This document shows positions 21,661 to 32,893 of a stretch of 64,000 nt of DNA, in pieces. The stretch spans positions 2,976,001-3,040,000 of the forward strand of contig BSBN01000860.1 in the NCBI GenBank assembly GCA_027924645.1, in the 5' to 3' direction. Both the position numbers and the translations under genes were made by a program. Each line of letters starts with the position of its first letter. The stretch's first letter is position 1. The DNA is from Cunninghamia lanceolata. Lineage: Eukaryota; Streptophyta; Pinopsida; Cupressales; Cupressaceae. The notes under the pieces are model-generated. The model was given only the letters and a program-made list of their open reading frames with translations, did not search any database and was not told the origin of the DNA.

Positions 21661-22639
21661 CTTCATCTCCTACCTAAAATTCCTTATATCTCCTCTTCTA
21701 ATCTGCCTTAGCCTTGTACTGAATATTCATCTTATTAATGTGCTTCCTCACCTCTTCATGCAAATTCTTCAGGTGTTCTACAAAGTATTTAGCTCCAGAA
21801 CTTATCTTTTCTCCCTTGTCCATATTCCTTAACTCTGAAGCATTTCTTGGACTACTCCCATATACAATCTGGAATGGTGATTTACCTATACTCCTATTGA
21901 TAGAATTGTTGTAAGCAAATTTTGCCTGTGGTAAAATCAAATCCCATCCCTTGGGCTTATCTCCTACTAAGCATTGTAGTAGGTTACCCAAACTCCTATT
22001 CACCACTTCCGTTTGTCCATCAGTCTATGGATGGTGTGTAGAACTAAACTTCAAATCTGTCTTCAACTTCTTCCACAATGTCCTCTAGAAATAACCAACA
22101 AACTTGGTATCTAGATCTGAAACTGTGCTCTTAGGTAGACCGTGTAGTCACACCACCTCTCTAAAAAATAACTCTGCAATATGAACAACATCATTAGTCT
22201 TCTTACAAGGAATAAAATGTGCCATCTTCAAGAATCTGTCCACCACCACAAAAATGGAATCATGTTCTCTCTGTGTCCTTGGTAAACCAAGAACAAAATC
22301 CATACTAATATCGTCCCATGGCCTCTCCAGTACAGATAATGGCTGATATAGCCTTATATTCTGACTTGTTCCTTTTTCCATCTGACACACTCTGCAGCTC
22401 TGCACAAATTTCCTCACATCTTGCTGCAACTATGGCCAATAATAATGTTCACTAATAATAGCAATGGTCTTATCTCGACCAAAGTGTCTAGCTAATCCCC
22501 CACTATGCTTCTCCTTAATCAAGTTCTCTCTCATGGAACTCCTCAGAATGCACAACTGGCTTCCTCTAAATAACATGCCATCTTGGATTATGAAATCCAA
22601 CCATTTTGTTGTGTCCAAAGTAACAAGTTCCAAACAAGC
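21661..22639 (-). pseudogene. Integrase core of gypsy element 2 (downstream part)
   Basis: From the LINE junction: the HSGGLARHFGRDKT segment of the zinc-binding domain, then [10 protein letters not shown] with its two Cys, the first core Asp in [12 protein letters not shown], a second Asp in the degraded STVSDLDTKFVGYF segment and the catalytic Glu in TDGQTEVVNRSLGNLLQC. Stops occur after REVV, inside the second-Asp segment and at a Gln position just before TDGQTE. The protein cannot be made intact. Confidence 0.85.
22622..22639 (+). repeat. Target-site duplication, left copy
   Basis: AACAAGTTCCAAACAAGC pairs with AACAAGTTACAAACAAGC at 24307-24324 (17 of 18 match). These flank the LINE, and the length is typical of target-primed reverse transcription. 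Confidence 0.88.
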
Positions 22640-24306
22640 ATAGAGAAATGGGCGCTGATTGAGAAACAACAGTTTTAAACTGCGATGGTCGGGGGTTGCT
22701 GCTCTTGGTGCCCTTGCCATCTATGGATAATGGTGATGGCTTTATTTCTGGTGTGTTGGGTGAGGCCGCCTCGGGTGTGCCTGTGGGCATTGAAGTGCCT
22801 ATTGGGGGTGGGCAGGGACACGAGTTTATTGGTGCTCCTATCCTAGATGCTTCCTTTGTGAAGCCATCTTCTGCTCCAGGTTCTAGTGGCATCCCTGCTA
22901 CTGGACTTAAGGCCACCTCAGGCTGCCATAAGAAGTCTTTCTTTGATGCGGTTTCAAATGTGTGTGCTCAGTCTCTTCATGCTCAGGCTAAGGTTAGGCC
23001 TTTTCCCTGTGCTCATGCTTCTCCTATGGTGGTTTGTGGACCTGAGATTGCAGAAAATGAGAGTTTCTATTTGAGTCATGGAGTGGTCTGCAAGTTTAGT
23101 GGCTTGTGGCCCTCCCTTCTCGATCTCGATGGTTGGGTTTTGGTCTCCTGGAAGCCTCTTGTCTCTAGGTAGATTGAACTCTTCCCCAATGCAAGGGGAT
23201 TCTTCATCACAACCTTCGCTACCTCTGAGGAGCAAGACTGAGTGCTGGACAGGGGGTGGTTATGGGCTGATCATTCGCTATCCATCAGGCCTTGGACTCG
23301 CTCTTTCAATCCTCTTATGGAGTCGTTGAATACCAAACCAGTTTGGGTCTGATTGCTGAATCTCCCTCTATAGTTTTGTGAGGAATCATGTTATGAAGCT
23401 ATTGGCAACACCATTGGAAGCTTTTTGAAGGTGGACTCTACAACTCAAAATCTTGGGCATGCCATGGTGGCTCAAATTTTAGTTCATATGGACATCTCCA
23501 AACCTCTCCATGGAGATGTGGTCTTGATGGTGGAGGACAGGCCATGGACGCATCTCCTCGACTATGAGGGCCTCCCTTTTTGTTGCAAGAGATGTTTCTC
23601 CATTGGTCATATGTCCTCTGGCTACCCTCTTTCTCACCGCAAGGGCGCGGCAACCTAGTGGAAGGATGCTCTCACTGAACATCTCATGGTGGGAACTCCC
23701 TCTTCTAATGGTTCCTCCAAGGAGGATGTTCATTCCTTGGCTGAATCATTCCAGGAGTCTAAGTCTCCCTAGGATCCTCTTTCGGTTAACCCTTATGCGG
23801 AACCATTGATGCCTCAACCTGCTGTCATTGTTCAGGCATAGCCTGTCTGACCCACGTTGATCACCCCTATTGGTCTTGCAATTGCTCCTAACTCCTCTTC
23901 TATGCTGCCAGATCCCTCGCTGTGTGGTGGCTCATTGCCCATGGTGGCTATTGAGGATCTGCTCCTCTCGCCTCGCTCAGTGGAATTTGATTCTAAGTCT
24001 TCTTGGTCTATTGTTCACAGAAAGAAGGGACTCCCCAAATTTCTTGCTACTTCGTAGCCTAGGGTTAAGGGAGTCATATTTGTCCCTCGGGTTTTTGTGT
24101 TATCTAGTCCTTGTCTGTTGTTTGATAGCTGTCTATCAGTTGTTCCTGTCCTGTTTTCATTTTGTGTGTGGCCTGTTTAGGCATGTTCTGTCGAGCCCTA
24201 GGGGCTCTTGTTGGTTAAGGGTTCTGCCCTTGTTTGCTCTGTATTGTGCCTCTATGGCTATTGTGTAATGGGATTGGCACCCTTTTTTTCCTCTTACTTT
24301 ATCAAA
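22640..24306 (+). mobile_element. ORF1-only (non-autonomous) plant L1-type LINE
   Basis: 1667 bp inserted antisense to gypsy element 2 and bounded by an 18-bp TSD. It contains the ORF1 region (22696-24057) and a 3' UTR ending ...CCTCTTACTTTATCAAAA, a TATCAAAA-type tail followed by the second TSD copy. No endonuclease or reverse transcriptase ORF2 is present: the sequence passes from the ORF1 C-terminus straight to the 3' UTR. The clean 3' end and TSD suggest it was mobilised as a deleted master rather than deleted in place, using ORF2 from an autonomous relative. Confidence 0.85.
22696..24057 (+). pseudogene. LINE ORF1 (DUF4283 and CCHC zinc knuckle type), broken
   Basis: 22696-23172 is a 158-codon open stretch with a Gly/Pro-rich N-terminus and a C-terminal FSGLWPSLLDLDGWVLVSWK, resembling the DUF4283 nucleic-acid-binding domain of plant LINE ORF1. 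After stops, 23425-23658 carries the rest of that domain (HMDISKPLHGDVVLMVED) and a knuckle YEGLPFCCKRCFSIGHMSSG. Its Cys54, Cys57 and His62 are present but the last Cys is Tyr67 (TGC to TAC). 23659-24057 is a Ser/Pro-rich tail ending WSIVHRKKGLPKFLATS, broken by three stops. ORF1 coats LINE RNA. Confidence 0.75.
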
Positions 24307-24324
24307 AACAAGTTACAAACAAGC
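24307..24324 (+). repeat. Target-site duplication, right copy
   Basis: AACAAGTTACAAACAAGC, paired with 22622-22639. After it the gypsy element resumes. Confidence 0.88.
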
Positions 24325-25071
24325 TTTCTAAGCCTCTACAAAATCTGGATCTTCAGGAAACAAACTTTTGAGCTCATCAAACCCAACAACCCCTATCTTC
24401 ATTTTTGTCAACAAATTTTGCCTTCTACTCGAGGCATCTGCAACTCTGTTGGACTTCCCACTCCTGTTCTTCAAAACAAAAGTATAACTTTACAAAAACT
24501 CAACCCATTTTAAGTGCCTTTGATTTAACTTTCCTTGACTATTAAGATACTGCAAAGCCTGATGATCAATACATAAAACAAACTCTTTCAGCAACAAATA
24601 ATGTCTCCATTTCTTCAAAGCCTGAACTATAGCATAAAACTCCTGATCATAAACATAATACTTTTTCTTGGCATCATTAATATTCTCACTAAAATAGGCA
24701 ATGGGCTTACCTTCTTGACTCAAAACAGTTCCTATAGCACTGCCACTAGCATCACAATCTACCTGAAATACCTTGTTGAAATCTGGAAGTGCCAAAATAG
24801 GTTGCTCTGTGACTTTCTGCTTCAATGTATCAAAATTCTTGGCTGCTCTTGTAGTCCATTTAAACTCTTTTATATCCCCTCTCATTGTCTCTATTAGGGG
24901 TGCACATATGCTACTAAAGTTCTTGATAAATTTTCTATAAAAACTTACCAAACCATGAAAATATCGTACCTCTGTAGCACTCCTTGGAGTAGGCCATTCA
25001 ATGATAGCCCTCACCTTCTCTGGGTCCATTTTAAGACCCTCAACTAAGATAACAAATCCTAGGTACACCAA
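24325..25071 (-). pseudogene. RNase H of gypsy element 2, with the start of integrase
   Basis: The open segment 25071-24490 (193 codons) begins with the connection region (VRAIIEWPTPRSATEVRYFH, FYRKFIKNFSS) and runs through RNase H: QVDCDASGSAIGTVLS (first Asp), PIAYFSENINDAKKKYY, EFYAIVQALKKWRHYLL (Glu) and CIDHQALQYL (Asp). It ends at a stop after HLKWVEFL. 24489-24325 covers the third RNase H Asp region and the linker to integrase in a broken frame, up to the LINE junction. This is the best-preserved part of element 2. Confidence 0.88.
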
Positions 25072-25700
25072 CTCCTTCTTCCCAAAACTACATTTTTCAG
25101 ATTAATCAACAACTTTTCTTCCCTCAGCTTCTCAAAAACTTTTTGAACATGCATCAGGTGCTCCTCCAAAGTCTTACTAAAAATCAAAATATCATCTAAA
25201 TAAATAATAACAAATCTACCCAAAAACTCTTTTAGTACCTCATTCATGAGCCGCATAAATGTACTCGGTGCATTGGTTAGCCCAAATGACATGACTAACC
25301 ATTAGTATAGGCCCTTCTTAGTCTTGAAGGGTATCTTTTGTTCATCTCCTTCTCTGATTTGGATTTGGTGATATCCACTCTTTAGATCAATCTTCATAAA
25401 GTACTTGGCTCCACTCAAGCAATCCATAATATCATCCATCCTTGGCAATGGAAATATGTACTTGATTGTAATTTTGTTGATGGCTCGGGAACCAGTACAC
25501 ATTCTCCACTCCCCATCTTTCTTCGATGCTACTACTGTAGGTACTACACATGGACTTAGGCTCTCTCTTATTAGTCCTTTCTTTAACAACTCGTGAACTT
25601 GTCTGTTCAACTCTTCATTTTCTATAGGAGCATTCTATGGGCTGCCTTATTTGGCAAACTAGCTCCTAGTATCAAATCCATTTGGTGACTTATCTTCCTC
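25059..25700 (-). pseudogene. Reverse transcriptase of gypsy element 2
   Basis: 25610-25302 holds [37 protein letters not shown] and [19 protein letters not shown], the motif with the first catalytic Asp. After a stop, 25292-25059 holds [19 protein letters not shown] and the catalytic YLDD (residues 31-34). A frameshift near 25085 separates it from the connection domain. An Asp usual before SRAINK is Gly here. Confidence 0.9.
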
Positions 25701-25794
25701 ACTAGTGGTAAACCTTATGGTACATTATCAGAGACATGTCTTGAAATTCTTCCAACATATCTGAGACTTCTGCTGGTACATCTTGACATTTCTC

Positions 25795-26329
25795 CTAGCT
25801 GATCTTAGGAATCAACATAAAGCAATGATGCTCATGCCTCATACCCTCCAAAAATTTCCTACCATCTACTAAGAAAATTCTGACAGTACTACATACCTTT
25901 TCTTCCACCTCCTTCAAGGGCTTCAACTTATGACAAACTCCATCCTTTGTTAGGGAATAGGTGTTATCATGGCCATCATGGATAGTGCACCTATCATACT
26001 TCCATGGCCTTCCCAATAGCATATTACATGCATCTATCGGTATGATGCCACACATCACCTCATCATGGTAATCTCCTATCTTGAACTTGACTAAACACTG
26101 CTCATTGACCAAAGCTCTATGGTCCTTCTACAACCATGCAATCCAATATGGATGTGGATGTCTTCTTCTTGTCAACTTCAACTTGTTAACCATCTCCTCT
26201 AAAACAAGATTTTCAGTGCTTCCACTATCAATAATAATATCACAACACTTACCTTCACACTTGCACCTTATGCAGAAAAAACTCTTCCTCTGATCTGGTT
26301 ATTTCTCCTCATTCAACAAGGTTCTTCTG
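25795..26329 (-). pseudogene. Aspartic protease of gypsy element 2
   Basis: The active-site motif CDIIIDSGSTENLV lies at about 26205-26245. The later signature GIIPIDACNMLLGRPWKYDR (about 25985-26050) and a Lys-rich linker to RT follow. One stop lies between the two blocks. Confidence 0.85.
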
Positions 26330-27440
26330 ACAACTAGGTTTTCTCCCCTTTCATCATCTTCAGAATGCCCAAAATGTGCATCTTCATCTACATGTGCAAC
26401 TCGTGCATTACCTTCAGGTCTTCTATTTGTCCTTCCTTGATGTTGTGGACATTCGTATGCTCGATGTCCTTCTTCTCCACATTGGAAACAAGTTCCTCTA
26501 AAACCTCCTCTTCCAGGTCCTTGCCCAGGTCGACCTCTTCCTCTTCTTATTTGCTCACCATTATTTTGGTCACGAGGGAGGTAGGCATTATCTCCTCTCT
26601 AATTTCCACTGGTGCTAGCTTCTTCACTTTTCTTTTGATCTTCATTTCAACCTCCATAGGATCTTCCACCAATCCTACCACCTTAACCTCTTCCTCTTTG
26701 CTTGCTTTCGAATCTTTTATTCAACTTCTCTTCCACCTTTAGGAAAAATTAGTACGCATCTTCTATGGTGGTTATTATGACTAGGCTCAACTCCTCTTGA
26801 ATACTTGGCCTCAACCCATTAATGTAACGATCTACCTTCTCCTTGTTGGCATCTGCATGGCCTATCCTGATATTAATCTTATAAAACTCTTTTCTATACT
26901 CCTTGACAGACTTGTTACCTTGCTTCAATCCTTGCAACTTCTTTAAAAACTCCAACTCATAGTCCACAGGAATGAGCTTCTTCTTTAGTTTGTCCACCAT
27001 CTGATCCCATCTAGTAATCTTTCCTTTCCCCCTTCTATTTCTTTCCAACTAGACTTCCTTCCACCAAATACTGGCATGGCCCTTCAACTTCATTTTTGCG
27101 AGCTTGACCCATTTCAGATCCTCCACATCTTCATACTCAAAATATTCTTCCATATCATTGATCCAATCAATAAGATCTTCTAGATTCAAATCTCTAGAAT
27201 AGGCAAAAACTTTGATCCTAGGCCTATTTTCGATCTTTGAAACGGCCCTCAACAACCTAACTTTTGCAAGATCTCCTGCACCATCTTGTTCTTCCTTATA
27301 GAACTCTTCTTCTTTAGTTTCATCTTCACTTTCTTCTCTTATTTTTGGCTCAAACCCTCTCTACATCTCCTCTTGCAATGCATCAATCTGCCTCTGTAGG
27401 GCTCTAAAATGCTCTTCTATCAAAGCATTTCTCCCACCAC
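26330..27440 (-). pseudogene. Gag of gypsy element 2
   Basis: The N-terminal part contains ALQRQIDALQEEM and an acidic stretch, then the Gag domain: SRDLNLEDLIDWINDMEEYF, KMKLKGHASIWWKEV (stop), then VDKLKKKLIPVDYELEFLKK and VDRYINGLRPSIQEELSL. A Gly/Arg-rich region precedes a CCHC knuckle TCFQCGEEGHRAYECP at about 26447-26491. No convincing intact start codon is visible: the opening frame follows the PBS but already has stops. Confidence 0.85.
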
Positions 27441-27467
27441 GATTTGTCTACACACTCAGGAACCCTT

Positions 27468-27479
27468 GCTCTGATACCA
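27468..27479 (-). other. Primer-binding site of gypsy element 2
   Basis: TGGTATCAGAGC on the minus strand, a perfect iMet-type site, two bases inside the 5' LTR. Confidence 0.92.
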
Positions 27480-27481
27480 CT

Positions 27482-28437
27482 TAATGAGGGTGGAATCCAC
27501 CCAAAGAAAACATACAACAACAATTTATAGATTTCAAATAGACAAGAACAAGATCCCAAGAAAGATTAGTTAAACAATCTACAAACTGATTCAGAATTTC
27601 TTCATTAAACTTACCTATAAAAGGCTACAAACCTGAAATATAATTTCTAAGGTCATATGCCCACTTATTACAGCAATATGGACTATCTTACAATAGAAAT
27701 ATCTGACTTACAGAGCCTTTTGATATCTATCTGAACTCCTGATTCGCATGAATAGGACTTGTCAATCACTTCCTCCCCCTACTGCCTCCAGAACTATCCC
27801 AAGATAGGCTTTAAATACATGTAGGAACTAGTTAGTGTGATTTCCCCAATGTTGGCTTGCTTTGAAATGTGTAACTCCCATTTGGGCACCAAAATGAACC
27901 CAACTACCCTTTTCCCGCCCATGAAAGAATTTTAAAATTTGGTAGCACAACTTTCGAGAACCATAACTTTTGATCCGGGTATCTAATTGATGAACTGTTT
28001 AAAGCATTAGAAAGATCATGAAGTGAACTACGACGTCAAAAATTCATAAATAGATTTTTTTTAAATTTTTGGGGAGTTATGGGACGTTTAAGTACCTTAA
28101 ATCTAATTTTGAAACTTTTTTGGGAACCTCACAAAATTGAAACTTTAATATCTTGAAATCTAGACATGATCTTGAGCTGAAATTTACCAAGAATGCTTAT
28201 TTGACTATTCCAAAGCTTTTGGGAAAGTTTTGGGCTCAACTGCTTCTTTGATGTAGGGTTACTAAAAATAGTAAATTCTGGTATTCTTAGCCCTGTTGGA
28301 AACTTTGAAGGTTCTGAATCATTATACATGCAAATGGGTATCTAAAAAACACAAAAATTGAAAAGAATAGAAAACAAATCATCATTTTTTTGGGTGATGC
28401 AATATTGCCCTTACACCACTTGGATGCTCCTACATCA
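27482..28437 (-). repeat. 5' LTR (right copy) of gypsy element 2, 956 bp
   Basis: Pair of 20261-21221. A TATA-like TATTTAAA is at 27810-27817 (minus). The terminal TG...CA is changed at the PBS end (TAATGAGGG here against TGATGAGGG in the other copy). Confidence 0.92.
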
Positions 28438-30060
28438 GGGTCCCTCTTTGCCCTGCGCTAATGCGATGAAGGGATAGGTGGATATTTTGATCATCAATGT
28501 GGAAGGTCTGTGTCGAGTTTGCAAGATTTCATTACCCCACTCCATTTTAAAATATGTAAGCTTCTTTTCAAAGGTTGTGTTGGATAACTTGAACCTCATT
28601 CACTAATCCAAGCTGTTACTTCTGTCATGATAAACCTATATCAATGAACAACATTCAAAATGAAGAAATTCATGATTTTCAAAGGAGAAAAACAAACTAC
28701 ATCAACTTCAGTTCACTTCAATGGATCAGATCAATTCCAAAATGTGTTGCCAACTAGATCTAATCAGATCAAAGATGAAATTTCTCATAATTGCAAGAAT
28801 TAAATACAAATTTTAATTTGTAACTGACTGTTATAGTCCGACATTGCTTTGTTCTCTTTATAAGGGAATTGGTAGTATTGTAATAGAGGATTCTGGGCTT
28901 TGGATACAAGATATCCACATATTTGGGAAGTAGTTTCCGTTGCAGAGTAGGTGCATTTTGACGAGTTTGCAGAGCAAAATGTTGCATGTAGATGAATAAG
29001 ATTCTGTATTGACATTTTTAGTTCAGACTGAGTTATATGAATAACACTATATGTGTGTGTTTTCTGCAATTGTCTCCTTGAATGTATGCATTGCTTTTGT
29101 GAATGAAGGAATCAAGGATTTTGGAGTTCATCTATGCACATTTGTTGTATTGAATGTCTTTTTTGCTGCTTCTATTCAAGTAACAGATTAAACATGCTTT
29201 AAGTAAGATATAGGAAGTGACGTGTTACATTAGGGCTAGTTGAAGAAGAGTTGCAGGAAATACTCATTCTTGGGTGTGTCATTGTAAGGCATTGATACAA
29301 ATATACCCTCTGGATTTGAAGTTCTGATGTCAAAAAGGAAACATTTGTATTGTAATATTTGGACTATGTTGCCTTGATAAAGCACCGATCTGGGGAATTA
29401 TTTGCCCAAAGGTCCACAAAGAACACTAAATTTAAAGACAAATCATTTGAATCAACTTATTTTATGTTTTGTTTTAGTTTAGGTAGGTTTTTTAGTACAT
29501 GTTCTCAAAGCTAGCAATGTGAAAATGTCCAAGAACTTTGCCACTTTGGGATAATCTTACATATCTTGGTGTAAATCTATGAGAACATTTCTGCCTGATA
29601 AAGTGAAAGACAAATCTGTTGACATAGTAATAAGGGATCCCCCTAGGTTTGGTAGAACTTGAAGTGCAGGGGAGATAGGTGTAAATAATCTCCCAATCTA
29701 TTGGCTAAGTCTCCCATTGAATTTGATCATAAGAATTGGAAAATCTTTAGAGTTTGATGTGTGCAAATTTGGGAACCAATAGGAAACTAAGTCACCAACC
29801 TACCTCCATCCACACAAGTGCAAACCTATCATGAAGACTAACCATGCAACCATCAACCATAATGTAGGCATCTACAATTAACAATTGCAAACTTCTAAGT
29901 AACTGAACATGCTTATGCAAGGGCAATAATTCAATAATACATAGCTAAACAAGATACATCCACATGACATATTGGAAAGGATAGCTCAAATACAATCTAA
30001 ACTATTTTACAATCTTTGTGTATATTGACTAACCAACATGCAATTTGTTGCACATATGTT
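28438..30060. other. No feature seen
   Basis: 1.6 kb of non-coding DNA. Short frames at 28769-29069 are not supported by any motif. Confidence 0.5.
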
Positions 30061-31568
30061 ACCCAAGGTTGTCACTATTGTGGTTGTCATTGATGTCAAC
30101 ACTCAGTTTGGGTTGTCATTGATGCTTATGTTGATGGTGTGCTAATTGTGTTGTTTCTGATGTTCATGGTTGGATGTCATGCCTTATTTAATGTCTTGAG
30201 TGTGCTTGTTATCAGTAGAGATCATATCATGATGATATATTAAGATGGGAATTAGAAGCATTATGATGAGAATTAGAAGCATTAGGATGAGGATTAAAAG
30301 TAATGCTGATGTTGGGGAGATGGTGCTAATGGTCTGTAGCATGATGTATGCTCTCTCCTATTGTTACTAAGGAAGTATGTGTTGCTACAAGGAGGCTCTA
30401 GTCTCTAGATGTTGGTGAAGGTATCTACTACAGGAAGATTGCCTTGAAGACTGTTTGGGAAAATGCTCTGCATTCCTCCACATTTGAAGATATGATCATG
30501 CGGTTCATAAGTTAAGTTCAATGGGTTGTGAAGGTGCTACATTCAAAGTTTCATACCATTTGTCCCTCCATAGAGAAAGTTGTGAGTGATAGAATGATCC
30601 TGATGATCTTTTGATGTTTCATGTTTCTTCACAAGGTGTTTTCTGGTTTCTTTGGAACAGGCTGTGATTCAGAATGAAGGTGTTGATGGGTTATGCTTTT
30701 GCCTAGCTAACTGAGATATGTTGAAGGTGTGCCGCAGAAAATATTTGTTGTGCATAGTTTAAGGAGTGTTTACAAATGTCATATGGGTCATGCCGACTCA
30801 TCTAGGAGAAGCACAAGTAATTTTTTATCTTCCATGAGTACTACCAAGTTGTAATGACCGATATGTTACAAGCTTCATGTTTTCTTTCTTAAGGCCGACC
30901 TATTTCAAATATGCGAAGTGTATGGATGTTATTCTTTGAAGGATGATGCTATGAAAGATGTTTAGGACCAAGTTAAGCATGTGTTGGAATCCGCAAGGCG
31001 TGTTCCTCTTCCTGGTGTTGCGTGTAGTTCATTTTAGGGATTTCCCTCTACATGTTTCATGTTGTTTGATCTTTGGCCAACTTGTAATTGTAATATTCTT
31101 GTTGTCTCTGGCCAACTTGTAATGTAATCAATATAATATCATGTATATATTGTAAACCTAATTGATCTAGGTGAGGTGTGATTGTGAGTGTGAATGCAAG
31201 AAGTCAAATATGGATGTGTAATGCATTATGATGTGTGATTGAAAGAGAAAGAATAGAAGTAATAAGATCTTGTCTGCATTCATCTTGAAGATATTTTTGA
31301 GATAGAAGGGAAGTGAAGAGTGTGCCTAAATGATTACTGGAGGAAGTGAGCCAAAGGTAAAACTTCTTGAAGGCTCAAAGTAGTGAGTCAGTAAGCTGCA
31401 AATAAGACATTTGAAGAAGTTGCAGAAGTTTTCAAAGCAAAAGTGCAATCATCAAAAGAGGAGTGAAAAAGTAGAATTGCAATCATCAAAAGAAGTGAGC
31501 TTCATTGTCGGTTTCAGATAGTAGAAGGACTGTCATGCTATAATCTTTTCTAAGTTTATTCTTAGTTA
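30061..31568 (+). repeat. LTR-like degraded sequence
   Basis: GTTGTCATTGATGTCAACA near 30085-30103, repeated imperfectly at about 30113, resembles the GCCATCAATGACAACACC block of the copia LTR at 33398. Further on there are two copies of TGGCCAACTTGTAAT (about 31074 and 31109) and a TATATATTG near 31144. This is consistent with an eroded copia-type LTR, but no termini or PBS could be set. Confidence 0.3.
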
Positions 31569-31740
31569 AGGGAGTAGTTGCTTCCTTGGGTTGAAGCCCT
31601 AAAATAAAGTCTGTAGGGAGTTGTAGCTTCCTTGGGAGTGACCCTAAAACCTTTTCAGAGAGTTGTAGCTTCCTTGGGAGTGACCCTAAAACCATTTTAG
31701 GGAGTAGTAGTTTCCTTGGATTGTAGTCCTAAAACAATGT
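31569..31740. repeat. Four-copy 42-46-bp minisatellite
   Basis: Units beginning AGGGAGT(A/T)GT..CTTCCTTGGG and ending in CCTAAAA start at 31569, 31615, 31657 (AGAGAG variant) and 31699. The array stops six bases before the copia LTR. Confidence 0.88.
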
Positions 31741-32252
31741 TGTAACTGTTGGAATTGGTCTAGACAGCTGAGAGGGGGGGTGAATCAGTTGTCCCACAAA
31801 TTAAACTTTTCTACCTTTAATATTGTTTTACAACTATAATTGAATTAATTATATAAACATTTCAGCATCAATCAATAATACATGAGAAAAAAACATAAAT
31901 AACACACTTTGACACCAAGATTTTTGGCGTGGAAACCCGGTTAAGGGAAAAACCATGGTGGGGGTTAACCCACAAAGATTATACTCTATTAAAAGTATTA
32001 CAAAGGGGAATGCACATGCATTTGGGCTCACTACCTATAGAAAGAAGATTACAATGAATTTGAACTAATAGATAGCATCTACCAATGCAAGGGTTCAGTT
32101 CCAGTTAAGCACAAAATACTGACTTGATACACTTCATCCTTACTCTGCCTTGTTTACTGTTCTACTAACATTCGAACCTCAGATCTCTACCCTTTTCGTA
32201 CTTATTCCATAGTCGCATCACAACCACACCGAAATCGTTCAAATCCATCAGC

Positions 32253-32260
32253 TATATATA
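32253..32260 (+). promoter_or_regulatory. Candidate LTR TATA box, first copy
   Basis: TATATATA in CAGCTATATATATCCGC. It is repeated at 32886-32893 because of the tandem duplication. Confidence 0.45.
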
Positions 32261-32885
32261 TCCGCATCCTGATCTTCAACAACTTTTCAGTTGGCTTCAA
32301 GAACACTTAGAACTTTATTGAAGATTCTGCTCTATCAACTAAATCCATGTACAACTTGTAACGTGGACCAAAATTTGCACTCACAAATCATCAATCAGGT
32401 TGGCTACTATCACTGATCATCACAACTTGTCCAACCAACAACTTCCATACATCCAGAACCAAGATCAATTACAAGGTTGGCATGTTCTTCTTCTATCTTC
32501 TCTATCAAACTGTTAACCTGATACTCAGATGCTAATAACCTTTGGATCCTTCATCACCAGAGGCCAAAATTTTGGATTTAGATTATCCTGACAATGCTTA
32601 TGACTCCCTTAGATCTGCAGTAAACTCTGATTACAAAGGGGAATGCACATGCATTTGGGCTCACTACCTATAGAAAGAAGATTACAATGAATTTGAACTA
32701 ATAGATAGCATCTACCAATGCAAGGGTTCAGTTCCAGTTAAGCACAAAATACTGACTTGATACACTTCATCCTTACTCTGCCTTGTTTACTGTTCTACTA
32801 ACATTCGAACCTCAGATCTCTGCCCTTTTCGTACTTATTCCATAGTCGCATCACAACCACACCGAAATCGTTCAAATCCATCAGC

Positions 32886-32893
32886 TATATATA
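32886..32893 (+). promoter_or_regulatory. Candidate LTR TATA box, duplicated copy
   Basis: Identical context to 32253-32260, exactly 633 bases downstream. Confidence 0.45.

Larger units (their letters stand above)
20261..28437 (-). mobile_element. Ty3/gypsy chromovirus-type retrotransposon 2 (8177 bp), interrupted by a LINE
   Basis: LTRs at 20261-21221 and 27482-28437. The flanks are GGGTT before and GGGTC after, a 5-bp TSD with one later change. Minus-strand order is LTR, perfect iMet PBS, Gag, protease, RT, RNase H, integrase, chromodomain, LTR. A 1667-bp LINE (22640-24306) plus its 18-bp duplicated target lies between RNase H and integrase, so the original element was about 6.5 kb. All coding parts are broken. 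It belongs to the same broad clade as gypsy element 1 (shared [17 protein letters not shown] and EVVNRSLGNLL motifs), but the LTRs are unrelated. Confidence 0.93.

Noticed and set aside
22566..23235. Minus-strand open frames of 93-116 codons
   Set aside because: Antisense shadows of LINE ORF1; the first also crosses the LINE/gypsy junction.
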